56,612 bases of DNA, taken from positions 1 to 56,612 of the forward strand of contig NZ_AYZA01000021.1 of NCBI RefSeq assembly GCF_001436315.1, read 5' to 3'. A program made the position numbers and the translations under genes. Within the stretch, counting starts at the first letter, position 1. Every line of letters begins with the position of its first letter. This document shows, piece after piece, positions 48,783-56,612 of this stretch. The notes beneath the pieces are model-generated. The model had not been told where the DNA came from. It did not search any database and was given only the letters and a program-made list of their open reading frames with translations. The stretch comes from Ligilactobacillus aviarius subsp. aviarius DSM 20655. Lineage in GTDB: Bacteria > Bacillota > Bacilli > Lactobacillales > Lactobacillaceae.

Positions 48783-49070
48783 AATGATAGATGCATCCTT
48801 TCTTCCGGGTTCATTGTCTCCCTTGATTTTCTTGTTTGCGATTCATAATTCCGTTAACAAGCACTCTTAATCATACGCCGATTCCCATGAAAAATAAAGC
48901 TACATTTTGGGGGTCGCAATTCATCCAATCACTAGATATGGTAAGTAAGAAAGCGGATTTTTCGGAAATCCCGTTAGCAAATTTTAAAAATTTATTCGCA
49001 GTTTTTTTGCATTCATTGCTGATTCAATATGGTAAAATAGCTCTAACAAAAAGTAAGTGAGGTAATTATT

Positions 49071-49736
49071 ATGAGTACACAAGAAGAACGCCAACATATT
49101 ATCGATGTTTTTCACCGGCGGTATGCAACCAAAAAGTTCGATCCAAATAAGAAAATCAGTGACGCGGATTGGCAAACGATCACTGAGGCTGGACGGTTAT
49201 CCCCAAGTTCCTTTGGCTATGAACCATGGAAATTTCTTTTAATTGAAAATCCTAAAATCAAGGAAGATTTGAAAAAAATCTGCTGGGGCGCAGTTAACAG
49301 TCTGAACGGGGCCAGTCACTTTGTAATCATCCTTGCCCGGAAGAACGTTACGATCAATAGCCCGCACGTTAAACACATGATTGAAGACGTGATGGGCGTT
49401 AATTTCGACGTTCACTCACCCCGCAGTGAAAAATTCAAGAGTTTCCAAGAAAACGACTTTGATTTAAACAGCGACCGGGCATTATTTGACTGGGCAAGCA
49501 AACAAACTTACATTCCGTTGACCAACATGATGACGGTCGCCGCTGAACTTGGAATTGACAGTTGTCCAATTGAAGGCTTCAACCGGGCAAAGGTCGACAA
49601 GTATTTAGCTGATAAGGGAATCATTGATCCAAATAAATTCGGCGTTTCAGTAATGCTTGGCCTTGGCTACCGTGATCAGGAACAACCAAAGAAGACCCGG
49701 CAACCAATGGATGAAGTACTGGAAGTCATTAAATAG
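49071..49736 (+). CDS. NAD(P)H nitroreductase-family protein
   Basis: 221 residues, FMN-dependent: early RRYATKKFDPNKKISD (FMN phosphate contact), SPSSFGYEPWKFL, and SVMLGLGYRDQEQPKKTRQP at the end. Reduces nitro compounds, quinones or serves as dihydropteridine reductase-like; the NfnB-type length and motifs fit. GTGAGG site. The 288-bp gap before it has no other gene; a TAAAAT -10 lies about 40 bp upstream. Confidence 0.92.
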   Translation: MSTQEERQHIIDVFHRRYATKKFDPNKKISDADWQTITEAGRLSPSSFGYEPWKFLLIENPKIKEDLKKICWGAVNSLNGASHFVIILARKNVTINSPHVKHMIEDVMGVNFDVHSPRSEKFKSFQENDFDLNSDRALFDWASKQTYIPLTNMMTVAAELGIDSCPIEGFNRAKVDKYLADKGIIDPNKFGVSVMLGLGYRDQEQPKKTRQPMDEVLEVIK

Positions 49737-49746
49737 TTTTATTGAT

Positions 49747-49786
49747 AAAAAAAGATTGGGTTTCGTTTTGAAATCCAATCTTTTTT
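49747..49786. terminator. Bidirectional terminator
   Basis: AAAAAAAGATTGGGTTT / AAATCCAATCTTTTTT (49747-49763 / 49771-49786), between convergent genes. Confidence 0.95.
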
Positions 49787-49787
49787 G

Positions 49788-51623
49788 TTAAAACGCTCCG
49801 CCACCAGAGCCACCGCCGAAGCCGCCGGAACTGCCTCCACCAAAGGAATCGCCCCAAGCATCAAAAGCACTCCAAGAACTTCCACTATTAACACTTACAT
49901 TATGGAAAGCACTTGAAAAAACATCAATGTACATGGTTGTAAAGTAGAAATAATTGTACAACGCTGACGTACCAAGATCTTCGCCAAAATCAATTCTTAA
50001 TTTTCGTGATAATTCTTTTGCGTTTCCAAATGCCGTTGCGTATGGTAAAACATCCGCCCATAACGTTAAATCCCCCATTTGAGCAGTATCAAAATGAGTA
50101 ATGTCGTCAATCATCTTTTTAAATCCAACAACTTTAACGTATAACTCTTTTCCGTTAGCCGTTAACCGCCATTTCAAGAATTTAAAATATAAATAATAAA
50201 TTCCAAGCACAACGATTGGGATTGCCAACGTAACCCACTCGATTTTAAATGGTTCAAATACCCATGCAACTAAAATTGCAATACCGATTGCATGCAGCAA
50301 AGTCAGCCGCAAACTATATTCAATCTTATTTTCATCTTCACTAAAGACATCTAACGCTTGTAGTTGATCAATCTTATCCTGCTGCCAATCACTGAATTTT
50401 TCCGCTAAGTTACTAATATCATCATAATCCTTGATTGCTTTTAAAGTAAATGATGTTCCATCGCCAACATCTTCAAATAAACTCTTAAGCAGCTTGGCAT
50501 CAGCTGTATTCGTCTGATAGTAATTTTGTATCCATTCATCATCGTGAATACTAATTCGATAATCCCCATTTTGCTCGTCAAAACTAATTCGATGTTCAGC
50601 AACCAATGACAACAAATATCCTGAAAAAGCTTTTCCGTCTGGGCGATCGCCTTTGCGCCAAATCATTTGTGCAAGCGGAACTGAAACCGCTGGGATTTCA
50701 AAGTTGTGCGGAATCCGACTTAAATGTGGCCAACTAACAACTTTCTTTTTTCGTCCTTTCCAGTTTAAGAAAATAATCTCGCCAATCATAAACAAGGCCA
50801 TTAATAACGGAATTCCATACAATCCGCCGTATTTTCGAAATGCCTCATTTTGACTAATTTTCTTTTCCTGTTTAACAACTTTCTTTATTATGAATGAGTC
50901 TTTCTTGTTTGAATTATCCTTCATCAAACTTAGCGGAATCAACATATCAGCTTCAACAAAATCATTTTCAGGAATCTTTGTATTTTGAATCTGTACCCCG
51001 TTGAAATCCGAATTAACCGTTGCATGATAGTCAAACATTGGTCCGTGATACCATACATAATTTGCTGCCCATTTTCGAGGAAGTTTTCCTGGAAGCCAAA
51101 TATTGATTGTTACATTATGCAACGGAACATCCCAGTGATTACCAATTACTTTCCAATTCAACCGAGCGGCATCCTTATAATTTGTTACTGCTCCATGAAT
51201 TATATAATGATAAGTAACGGTAAGATCATTATCCGAAACTTCATGATAAACCCTGAATTTTAAAAGATTATTATTTTGGACAACTTTACAAGTATTATTT
51301 TTACCAGAGTCATTAATCGGAACGTTCAAATGGTGAGGTTTTGAATCGTCATCATTATAATTCAAATCAACGCTGATACCTGATGCTCCTTTACCTGGCA
51401 ATTCCTGACGATAATAAACACCATGAAAGTCATTTTCAAAATCATACAAAACCGAACGGGTCACTTCAGCATCCCCATTGGGTAGAATTATAACGTCAAC
51501 GTCCATCTGATTGATCTTATAATCATCATCGTCATCGGCATGAACGTGTCCAAAATTCAATCCGATTATTCCTAAAAAGGCCACGATCAAAATCGTGAGC
51601 CATCGCTTACTCTTCTTTTTCAA
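49788..51623 (-). CDS. DUF2207 membrane protein with Gly-rich tail
   Basis: 611 residues. Signal peptide/TM 1-~29, an extracellular DUF2207 domain (~35-255; INQMDVDVIILPNGDAEVTRSV, FHGVYYRQELPG), a membrane segment (~270-287), a cytosolic winged-helix-like region (~300-430), two more TMs (~443-490), and the family's Gly/Ser-rich C-terminus (SFGGGSSGGFGGGSGGGAF). Function unknown; widespread. TTG start at 51623 behind GGAGTAAG. Last gene of a three-gene operon. Confidence 0.88.
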   Translation of the reverse strand: MKKKSKRWLTILIVAFLGIIGLNFGHVHADDDDDYKINQMDVDVIILPNGDAEVTRSVLYDFENDFHGVYYRQELPGKGASGISVDLNYNDDDSKPHHLNVPINDSGKNNTCKVVQNNNLLKFRVYHEVSDNDLTVTYHYIIHGAVTNYKDAARLNWKVIGNHWDVPLHNVTINIWLPGKLPRKWAANYVWYHGPMFDYHATVNSDFNGVQIQNTKIPENDFVEADMLIPLSLMKDNSNKKDSFIIKKVVKQEKKISQNEAFRKYGGLYGIPLLMALFMIGEIIFLNWKGRKKKVVSWPHLSRIPHNFEIPAVSVPLAQMIWRKGDRPDGKAFSGYLLSLVAEHRISFDEQNGDYRISIHDDEWIQNYYQTNTADAKLLKSLFEDVGDGTSFTLKAIKDYDDISNLAEKFSDWQQDKIDQLQALDVFSEDENKIEYSLRLTLLHAIGIAILVAWVFEPFKIEWVTLAIPIVVLGIYYLYFKFLKWRLTANGKELYVKVVGFKKMIDDITHFDTAQMGDLTLWADVLPYATAFGNAKELSRKLRIDFGEDLGTSALYNYFYFTTMYIDVFSSAFHNVSVNSGSSWSAFDAWGDSFGGGSSGGFGGGSGGGAF

Positions 51624-51647
51624 CTAACTTACTCCTTGCTTTCCAAG

Positions 51648-52082
51648 TTATTTTCGAACCTTTTTAATTATTAACACGATCACCAACAACGGCGCATAAC
51701 CAATCAAAATGATTGGTAGCAGCACCGCAAAGATAGCGGGTAAAATTGCGATCCATAATGCTCGCTGCCACATTTTCTGGTTAGCCTTTGCCATCGCTTC
51801 CTGATCATTTCCCGGGTGATGTTGAACGACCGTTTGCCTTTCTGTTTGGTGGCAATGCGGGCATTCGCACTGATATGCCAGCTGGTTATCAACTAACTGG
51901 TATTGGAACTCTTCAATTTCCCTTTTCGTTTTTGAAAATTCTTGACCGCAATGCCTGCACTTCAGCCATACCTTGACGGCTTTTGATTGGGCGTTCATTA
52001 CCACTCCCAAATACAGCATCCAGCCAAAAAGGTTAATAAACGCAAGGATTCTTAAAACGCTGGCGATTTGATTAATCAGCAT
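51648..52082 (-). CDS. Small membrane protein with zinc ribbon
   Basis: 144 residues: N-terminal TM (~8-30), a zinc ribbon with two CxxC-type pairs (KCRHCGQEF and CECPHCHQ, ~42-78), a charged helix, and a long C-terminal hydrophobic region (~108-140). Not a known family to me. Its start overlaps the end of the DUF998 gene by 11 nt in another frame and uses AGGTGAAGAAG inside that gene, so it is translationally coupled. Confidence 0.75.
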   Translation of the reverse strand: MLINQIASVLRILAFINLFGWMLYLGVVMNAQSKAVKVWLKCRHCGQEFSKTKREIEEFQYQLVDNQLAYQCECPHCHQTERQTVVQHHPGNDQEAMAKANQKMWQRALWIAILPAIFAVLLPIILIGYAPLLVIVLIIKKVRK

Positions 52083-53253
52083 TCTTCTTCACCTGCTCAT
52101 CAATTTCAATTTTGACGTTATACTTATCATCTTCGTCCTCAACGATCCCAATCATCGTATCAAAAAGGATCAAGATCCAGCCAAATGCCAAGATAAATGC
52201 GATCAATTCAAAGGCCGTCAGCGAAATGATATGCAACGGTTTAAACATTAAATCAATAACCACCAGGCCAACGCACATTCCGTATGACAACGCCAAGAAC
52301 CGTTTACCGACTTCCGGCAATAACCAGCGAATTCCAATAATCAAAATAATAATCAAGTAAACCAAATAGCCGGCAACCTTGTCGTGTAAAACGTGGAAAT
52401 TAGCATTGTTTGGGAATAAGCCGACTGCGCCAACGTCAAGGGCCGTAACGGTTAAAATGATCCGTAAAGTGATCGTCCGCCATGTATTTTTCACAACTGC
52501 CCGCAACGAAACGAAAATATAATCAACCAGTGCAACCATCAATAATGATGAGAAGACCAGTGTTAAGTTAAATTGCCAGCTATTATTAGCATGTTTGGTC
52601 CCTAAAAAACTAAGATTGTGCTGCCACCAATTCCGGCCGTTTGACGCCATCGACATGACTGCGCCACTGGTGATCACTAAGATCATGATCGTTGTCAGCA
52701 TGCCATAATTAACTGCCAACCCGATCCGGACCATGATGTAGTTGATTGCCGTTACAAAAACAAAAAACAGCATCATTGCGACCACGTGGCCAAAGGTGAT
52801 CCCGGTAAATAACCGGCTTAAGCCCCACGCAATTCCCATTAATGCCAAGGATAAAATCAACACAAATGAAATTACAATGACCGGGAACGTTCGCCAAAAG
52901 GTCTTTGCCGAATACGCGACCGTGATTTTCTTCCGGTTGGAAATGAAATACGCACTAAAGAGGATCATCCCTGACAGTCCGCCAAAAACGATCAGTCCAC
53001 TGGCAATCGAATTTGTTCCAACCAATGGGACCTGGTGCAAATGCATCGCGTTAATGAAGATCCAGAACGCAATGCTCGTTAAAATTGAAGCAATTAAGAT
53101 CCAAATCACATTAAATTGCCGCTTGTTGCTGTCATGATTTTTCTTTTTTAACCGAATTTCGCCATTTCGCGCCGTAATTTTAAAATCATCATCGTTATGC
53201 AAGTCATATTTCTTTACCAGTTCATCAGGCACTGAAATCTTGATTTTCGCCAT
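52072..53253 (-). CDS. AbrB-like domain fused to DUF998 membrane protein
   Basis: 393 residues. Residues 1-~40 form a SpoVT/AbrB-type swapped-hairpin motif (MAKIKISVPDELVKKY, then FKITARNGEIRLKKK), as in MazE-type DNA-binding domains. Then about ten membrane segments of DUF998 type, with the WWQHNLSFLGT motif at ~208-220. A DNA-binding-like head on a transporter-like body is unusual; it may dimerise the protein or act as a membrane-bound regulator. First gene of the operon. AAAGGAAAC site. Confidence 0.8.
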   Translation of the reverse strand: MAKIKISVPDELVKKYDLHNDDDFKITARNGEIRLKKKNHDSNKRQFNVIWILIASILTSIAFWIFINAMHLHQVPLVGTNSIASGLIVFGGLSGMILFSAYFISNRKKITVAYSAKTFWRTFPVIVISFVLILSLALMGIAWGLSRLFTGITFGHVVAMMLFFVFVTAINYIMVRIGLAVNYGMLTTIMILVITSGAVMSMASNGRNWWQHNLSFLGTKHANNSWQFNLTLVFSSLLMVALVDYIFVSLRAVVKNTWRTITLRIILTVTALDVGAVGLFPNNANFHVLHDKVAGYLVYLIIILIIGIRWLLPEVGKRFLALSYGMCVGLVVIDLMFKPLHIISLTAFELIAFILAFGWILILFDTMIGIVEDEDDKYNVKIEIDEQVKKNAD

Positions 53254-53320
53254 TTTAAGGTTTCCTTTCTGAAATGTATCTGTTTTTCATTATAACAGAT
53301 TCATTTTGAGAATTCGGGAC

Positions 53321-53355
53321 AAAAAAATAGCAGTGTCTGAAATGACACTGCTATT
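53321..53355 (-). terminator. Terminator of clpL
   Basis: AATAGCAGTGTC (53327-53338) / GACACTGCTATT (53344-53355), seven T on the minus strand. Confidence 0.93.
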
Positions 53356-53366
53356 CTCATTCTTAA

Positions 53367-55538
53367 CTATTTATCAGCTTTTTCATCATCGTTCTTTGAT
53401 GGTTCTGCCTTTGAATCCTTTGTTGAATCATCGGCTTTTTCGGCTGACCGTTCGCTGATCACTAATTGACCATCCTGCATGTCAGCAGCTAAGTGTTTAA
53501 CATCGGGGTTGTCCAAGTAGAAATCAGTTACCTTGTCACGAATCTGTTGTTCAATTACGCGCCGTAATGGACGTGCGCCCATTGCTTCATCGTAACCTTG
53601 TTCGATCAAGTAATCCTTTGCCTTGTCTGAAACCGTTAAATCAATGTTCTTCTTGGCTAATGTTTGGTTAACTTCGTCAAGCATTAAGTTAACGATCTTC
53701 TTCAAGTCGTCCTTTGTCAAATGTGAGAATTCGATTACGGCGTTGAACCGGTTCAAAAATTCTGGACGGAAGTATGGAGCGATCCGTTTCATAATGTCTT
53801 CGTCCTTCTTTTCATTGCCGTTTGGTTCTTCGTTGCCGAATCCAGCATTTGAAGTTGCAATAATTACAGTATTCTTGAAGTTAACGGTGTTCCCTTGACC
53901 GTCTGTCAACCGACCATCGTCTAACACTTGAAGTAATAACGTAATTACTTGCGGATCAGCCTTTTCAATTTCATCAAGCAAGATGATTGAGTATGGGTTC
54001 CGCCGTACGCGTTCGGTTAAGGTGTTGTTATTATCATCATAGCCAACGTATCCGGCAGATGTTCCGATCAATTTCGATACCGCTGTCCGGTCTGAATATT
54101 CTGACATATCCAACCGAATGATGGCATCCTTTGAACCGAACATGTCCAAGGCTAATTGTTTAGCCAATTCTGTCTTTCCGACTCCTGTTGGTCCAACGAA
54201 CAAGAAGCTTCCGATTGGACGGTTGCCTTCATCAAAGCCGGCCCGGTTTCGCCGAATTGCCCGTGCAACTGCGTCGACCGCTTCGTCTTGGCCAATTACC
54301 TTGCCTTTCAACCGCGTTCCGATTTCCTTTAAGCGTTCAATGTCGCTTGCGCCCATCTTTGAAACCGGAATTCCAGTTAACCGTTCAACTGCTTCGGCCA
54401 CATCATTGACCGTTGCCGTTACCTTTTGTTCTTCAGCGTGATCATCAATTTGTTTTTGCAACTCTTTGATCTTGGTCTTCGCATTCAAAGCTGCTTCGTA
54501 GTCTTCTTTTTCAGCAGCCTTTTCTTGCTTTTCTTTTTGAGCAGCAATTTCCTTTTCAATTTCCTTCACGTCAGTTACCGGATGTTGAGCTGCCAAGTGA
54601 GCAGCGGTCATATCGATCAAATCGATTGCCTTATCTGGTAAGCTGCGTTGCGGAATGTATTGAATTGAATAATCCACAGCAGCCTTTAAAACCTTATCTG
54701 GTAATTCAACGTTGTGGTGTTTTTCATATAATGGCCGAATTCCTTGCAAGATCTTGAATGTATCTTCAGCAGATGGCGCGTTCACCGTTACTTCGTTAAA
54801 CCGCCGTGCTAATGCCGCGTTCTTCATGATCGTATTGTGGTATTCATCTTGAGTCGTTGCCCCAATGACCGTGACTTCACCACGTGACAATGCAGGTTTC
54901 AAAATGTCAGCCATTCCCTTTGAACCGCTGCCGTCACCCATTCCACCGGCACCTAAGATTTGGTGGATTTCGTCAAAGAATAAGATCACGTTGCCACGTT
55001 CCTTAACTTCCTTGATCAAGTTTTGAATGTTTTCTTCAAAACTGCCCCGGAATTGTGTTCCGGCTTCAAGGCCTGAAATATCAATACTGATAATTTCCTT
55101 GTTCTTGATTGCTGCGGGAACATCGCCATTAACGATTGCTTGAGCTAAGCCTTCAACAACGGCAGTCTTCCCAACACCCGCATCACCGACTAAAACAGGG
55201 TTATTCTTTGTCCGCCGTGATAAAATTTCAGCGGTTTCTTGAATTTCCTTATTTCTGCCGATTACCGGATCAAGTTTACCGTCACGTGCTTCTTGCGTTA
55301 AGTTCCGGCCTAATTTTTCAAGAATGCCATCTTTTTTACCTTTGCCAGCCATTTTACCTTGTTGAGCATTGACGCCCTTTGGTAACTTGCCAGTCTTCCG
55401 GTATTCTGCAAATTCTTCAGGGGTAACTTCCCGGCCGTTAATTAAATAACGTTTATTTTCTGAGTTAAATCCGTTCATGCCACCCATTAATTCATTAAAA
55501 ATATCATCCATATTATCAAATGGTCCCATGTTAGCCAT
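53367..55538 (-). CDS. clpL: ATP-dependent chaperone/protease subunit ClpL
   Basis: 723 residues, a class I Clp/Hsp100 with two AAA+ domains: Walker A GDAGVGKT (118-125) and GPTGVGKT (~450), a short coiled-coil middle domain with UVR-like region (~330-385), and the C-terminal [12 protein letters not shown]. No N-terminal Clp_N repeat and no zinc finger, which separates it from ClpC and ClpE and fits ClpL (no ClpP-binding IGF loop seen). N-terminal ~60 residues are Gly/Asn/Met-rich. Acts in heat and acid stress refolding. TTTGGAGGG site. No CtsR or CIRCE box seen upstream. Confidence 0.9.
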   Translation of the reverse strand: MANMGPFDNMDDIFNELMGGMNGFNSENKRYLINGREVTPEEFAEYRKTGKLPKGVNAQQGKMAGKGKKDGILEKLGRNLTQEARDGKLDPVIGRNKEIQETAEILSRRTKNNPVLVGDAGVGKTAVVEGLAQAIVNGDVPAAIKNKEIISIDISGLEAGTQFRGSFEENIQNLIKEVKERGNVILFFDEIHQILGAGGMGDGSGSKGMADILKPALSRGEVTVIGATTQDEYHNTIMKNAALARRFNEVTVNAPSAEDTFKILQGIRPLYEKHHNVELPDKVLKAAVDYSIQYIPQRSLPDKAIDLIDMTAAHLAAQHPVTDVKEIEKEIAAQKEKQEKAAEKEDYEAALNAKTKIKELQKQIDDHAEEQKVTATVNDVAEAVERLTGIPVSKMGASDIERLKEIGTRLKGKVIGQDEAVDAVARAIRRNRAGFDEGNRPIGSFLFVGPTGVGKTELAKQLALDMFGSKDAIIRLDMSEYSDRTAVSKLIGTSAGYVGYDDNNNTLTERVRRNPYSIILLDEIEKADPQVITLLLQVLDDGRLTDGQGNTVNFKNTVIIATSNAGFGNEEPNGNEKKDEDIMKRIAPYFRPEFLNRFNAVIEFSHLTKDDLKKIVNLMLDEVNQTLAKKNIDLTVSDKAKDYLIEQGYDEAMGARPLRRVIEQQIRDKVTDFYLDNPDVKHLAADMQDGQLVISERSAEKADDSTKDSKAEPSKNDDEKADK

Positions 55539-55662
55539 AGTCTATCCCTCCAAAAATTCTTTCTTAACATATTCTGTCAGTGAGATTTTCCAACAAAAAA
55601 GTCCGACTGATACACAAACCTAAAGTGACTCAACCAAGACTTTCCGCGGTTACAAAACCTTA

Positions 55663-55905
55663 CTATTCGTCATTTTCTTCGTCATTCAGTAAGTAGCCTT
55701 CTTCCAGCTCCTTGAGAACCTCCCACATCATCTTGTGCTGCGCCTGTGCCAGCGCATCCAAGTCGCGAAGATTCATCGACGTTGCCTTCGACTGCTCCTT
55801 ATTGAATGACTTGTGTAGAGTTGTGTAACCGTAGCCCGATATTTTAGCTACGCGGTAGATCGTCAAATCTTGGTGATCGAGGTAACTTTTAATATCGATT
55901 TTCAT
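55663..55905 (-). CDS. Small HTH-like protein
   Basis: About 80 residues (MKIDIKSYL start at 55905, seven nt after AGGGATG). The helix-turn-helix pattern is LTIYRVAKISGYGYTTLHKSF, as in XRE-like or AlpA-like small regulators; the rest is helical and acidic (EELEEGYLLNDEENDE). GC content and codon use (CGCGAAG, GTAGCCCG) look richer than its neighbours, hinting at transfer. Short dyads overlap its promoter. No partner toxin is adjacent; may be an orphan antitoxin or autoregulator. Confidence 0.65.
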   Translation of the reverse strand: MKIDIKSYLDHQDLTIYRVAKISGYGYTTLHKSFNKEQSKATSMNLRDLDALAQAQHKMMWEVLKELEEGYLLNDEENDE

Positions 55906-55929
55906 CTCTATCACATCCCTACGTTTATT

Positions 55930-55957
55930 AGTATATCACATATGTAATATATTACAA
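55930..55957 (-). promoter_or_regulatory. Promoter and dyads of the small HTH gene
   Basis: On the minus strand TTGTAA, 16 nt, TATACT. The spacer contains TAATATATTA, and CTTCAC-AAA-AGTGAA (55966-55980) lies just upstream; both could be operators for the small regulator. Confidence 0.6.
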
Positions 55958-56080
55958 GTGTGGAACTTCACAAAAGTGAAATATTTTTGATTTTATTTTT
56001 TCTTCCTATATATAGACGATGGTCCAAATTTATTTTCAAGATTCAAAGCGTTTTTCTTTTTAAATTTTTTAACAAAGAGT

Positions 56081-56118
56081 TATAATTAAAAACGTGTTAA
56101 GGATGATGTTTACATCAT
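56081..56118 (+). promoter_or_regulatory. gap promoter -10 and leader stem-loop
   Basis: TATAAT at 56081-56086 (no clear -35) followed by a 5'-leader hairpin ATGATGT (56103-56109) / ACATCAT (56112-56118). Such leaders often protect strongly expressed glycolytic mRNAs; that role is inferred. Confidence 0.6.
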
Positions 56119-56148
56119 TCAAATTTACCTTTTAGGAGGAATATTAAT

Positions 56149-56612
56149 ATGACTACAAAAGTAGGTATTAATGGTTTTGGTCGTATCGGCCGTTTAGCAT
56201 TCCGTCGGATTGCTGAAGTTTCAGATGACTTGGAAATCGTTGCTATCAACGATTTAACATCACCAGCTATGTTGGCTCACTTATTGAAGTACGACACAGC
56301 TCATGGTCAATTTGATGCAGAAGTTTCTGCAACAGATCATTCACTTATCGTTAACGGTAAGGAAATCCCTGTATACGCAGAAGCAGATGCAACAAACATT
56401 CCTTGGGTTAAGAACGATGGTGTTGAATTAGTACTTGAATCAACAGGTTTCTACACATCAGAAGAAAAGGCATCAGCTCACTTAAAGGCTGGCGCAAAGA
56501 AGGTACTTGTATCAGCACCAGCTGGTGACATGCCAACAGTTGTATACGGCGTAAACGATGACATCATCACACCAGATGCAGACATCATCTCAGCTGCTTC
56601 ATGTACAACAAA
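56149..56612 (+). CDS. gap: Glyceraldehyde-3-phosphate dehydrogenase (partial)
   Basis: First ~154 residues of GAPDH; the gene runs off the right edge. NAD-binding [20 protein letters not shown] and INDLTSP, and the catalytic cysteine in SAASCTT at the very end. Oxidises glyceraldehyde-3-phosphate in glycolysis. AGGAGGA ribosome site. Codon choice is strongly biased (AAC, GGT, CGT/CGG), as for the highest-expressed genes, and differs from its upstream neighbour. No cggR regulator precedes it in this window. Confidence 0.97.
   Translation, partial: MTTKVGINGFGRIGRLAFRRIAEVSDDLEIVAINDLTSPAMLAHLLKYDTAHGQFDAEVSATDHSLIVNGKEIPVYAEADATNIPWVKNDGVELVLESTGFYTSEEKASAHLKAGAKKVLVSAPAGDMPTVVYGVNDDIITPDADIISAASCTT

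Overview
The window is chromosomal DNA of a low-to-moderate GC Gram-positive bacterium, almost certainly a member of the Lactobacillaceae (Lactobacillales). The evidence is gene content: a mannose-class PTS operon with its ManO protein and a LevR-type sigma-54 activator, a D-lactate dehydrogenase, DUF1275/DUF4811/DUF998/DUF805 membrane proteins, ClpL, a deoxynucleoside kinase, a FruR-FruK-FruA operon, and strong AGGAGG ribosome binding sites with frequent TTG/GTG starts. I cannot name the species. The block dnaB-rplI-gdpP suggests the window is fairly near oriC.

Layout. 1-200: leader and two tandem consensus promoters, on the minus strand, of what looks like an rRNA operon whose genes lie just left of the window. 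222-4161: mannose-class PTS operon (EIIB, EIIAB, EIIC, EIID, ManO) with a textbook sigma-54 promoter, a cre site and an inverted repeat upstream, followed by its activator gene levR. 7.2-11.3 kb: UbiB-like kinase, Hsp20, DHA2 efflux pump. 11.6-13.0 kb: a DsrE/TauE sulfur-related pair ending in an unexplained, highly structured ~230-nt region. 13.2-17.7 kb: D-lactate dehydrogenase, an Rgg regulator divergent from a secreted subtilase (with a candidate pheromone-size ORF between), and a sortase. 17.8-26 kb: a HesB-like protein, a frameshifted efflux pump, a lipoprotein, a DUF1275 protein, a cluster of five DUF805 domains in four ORFs (one fused to DJ-1), and a MATE pump. 26-32.3 kb: RelE-like toxin plus GreA, TetR divergent from an MFS/DUF4811 pair, small proteins and an OhrR-like MarR. 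32.4-38.8 kb: housekeeping genes jag/khpB, dnaB, rplI, gdpP and pnuC. 38.9-48.8 kb: a DUF1002 secreted protein, the fructose operon, a HAD phosphatase, an APC permease, a universal stress protein and a deoxynucleoside kinase. 49-56.6 kb: nitroreductase, DUF2207 and DUF998 membrane proteins, clpL, a small HTH-like gene, and the start of gap.

How it fits together. The centre of gravity is sugar uptake feeding glycolysis and lactate: mannose/glucose PTS, fructose PTS plus 1-phosphofructokinase, GAPDH and D-LDH, with CcpA-type (cre) and PTS-type (LevR, FruR) control visible in the DNA. Around it lie export pumps with local regulators, stress proteins (Hsp20, ClpL, Usp, OhrR-like) and cell-surface functions (subtilase, sortase, secreted proteins).

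The most unusual signal is a family of ~120-180 bp dispersed repeats, four copies in this window. Every copy sits within about 10 nt downstream of a stop codon, is in the orientation of the gene it follows, ends in (or with) an intrinsic terminator, and keeps its predicted stems by compensating changes. It behaves like a repeated 3'-UTR RNA module. A second, unrelated structured element (11.6-11.83 kb) also occupies a 3'-UTR position. Neither matches an RNA class I can name.
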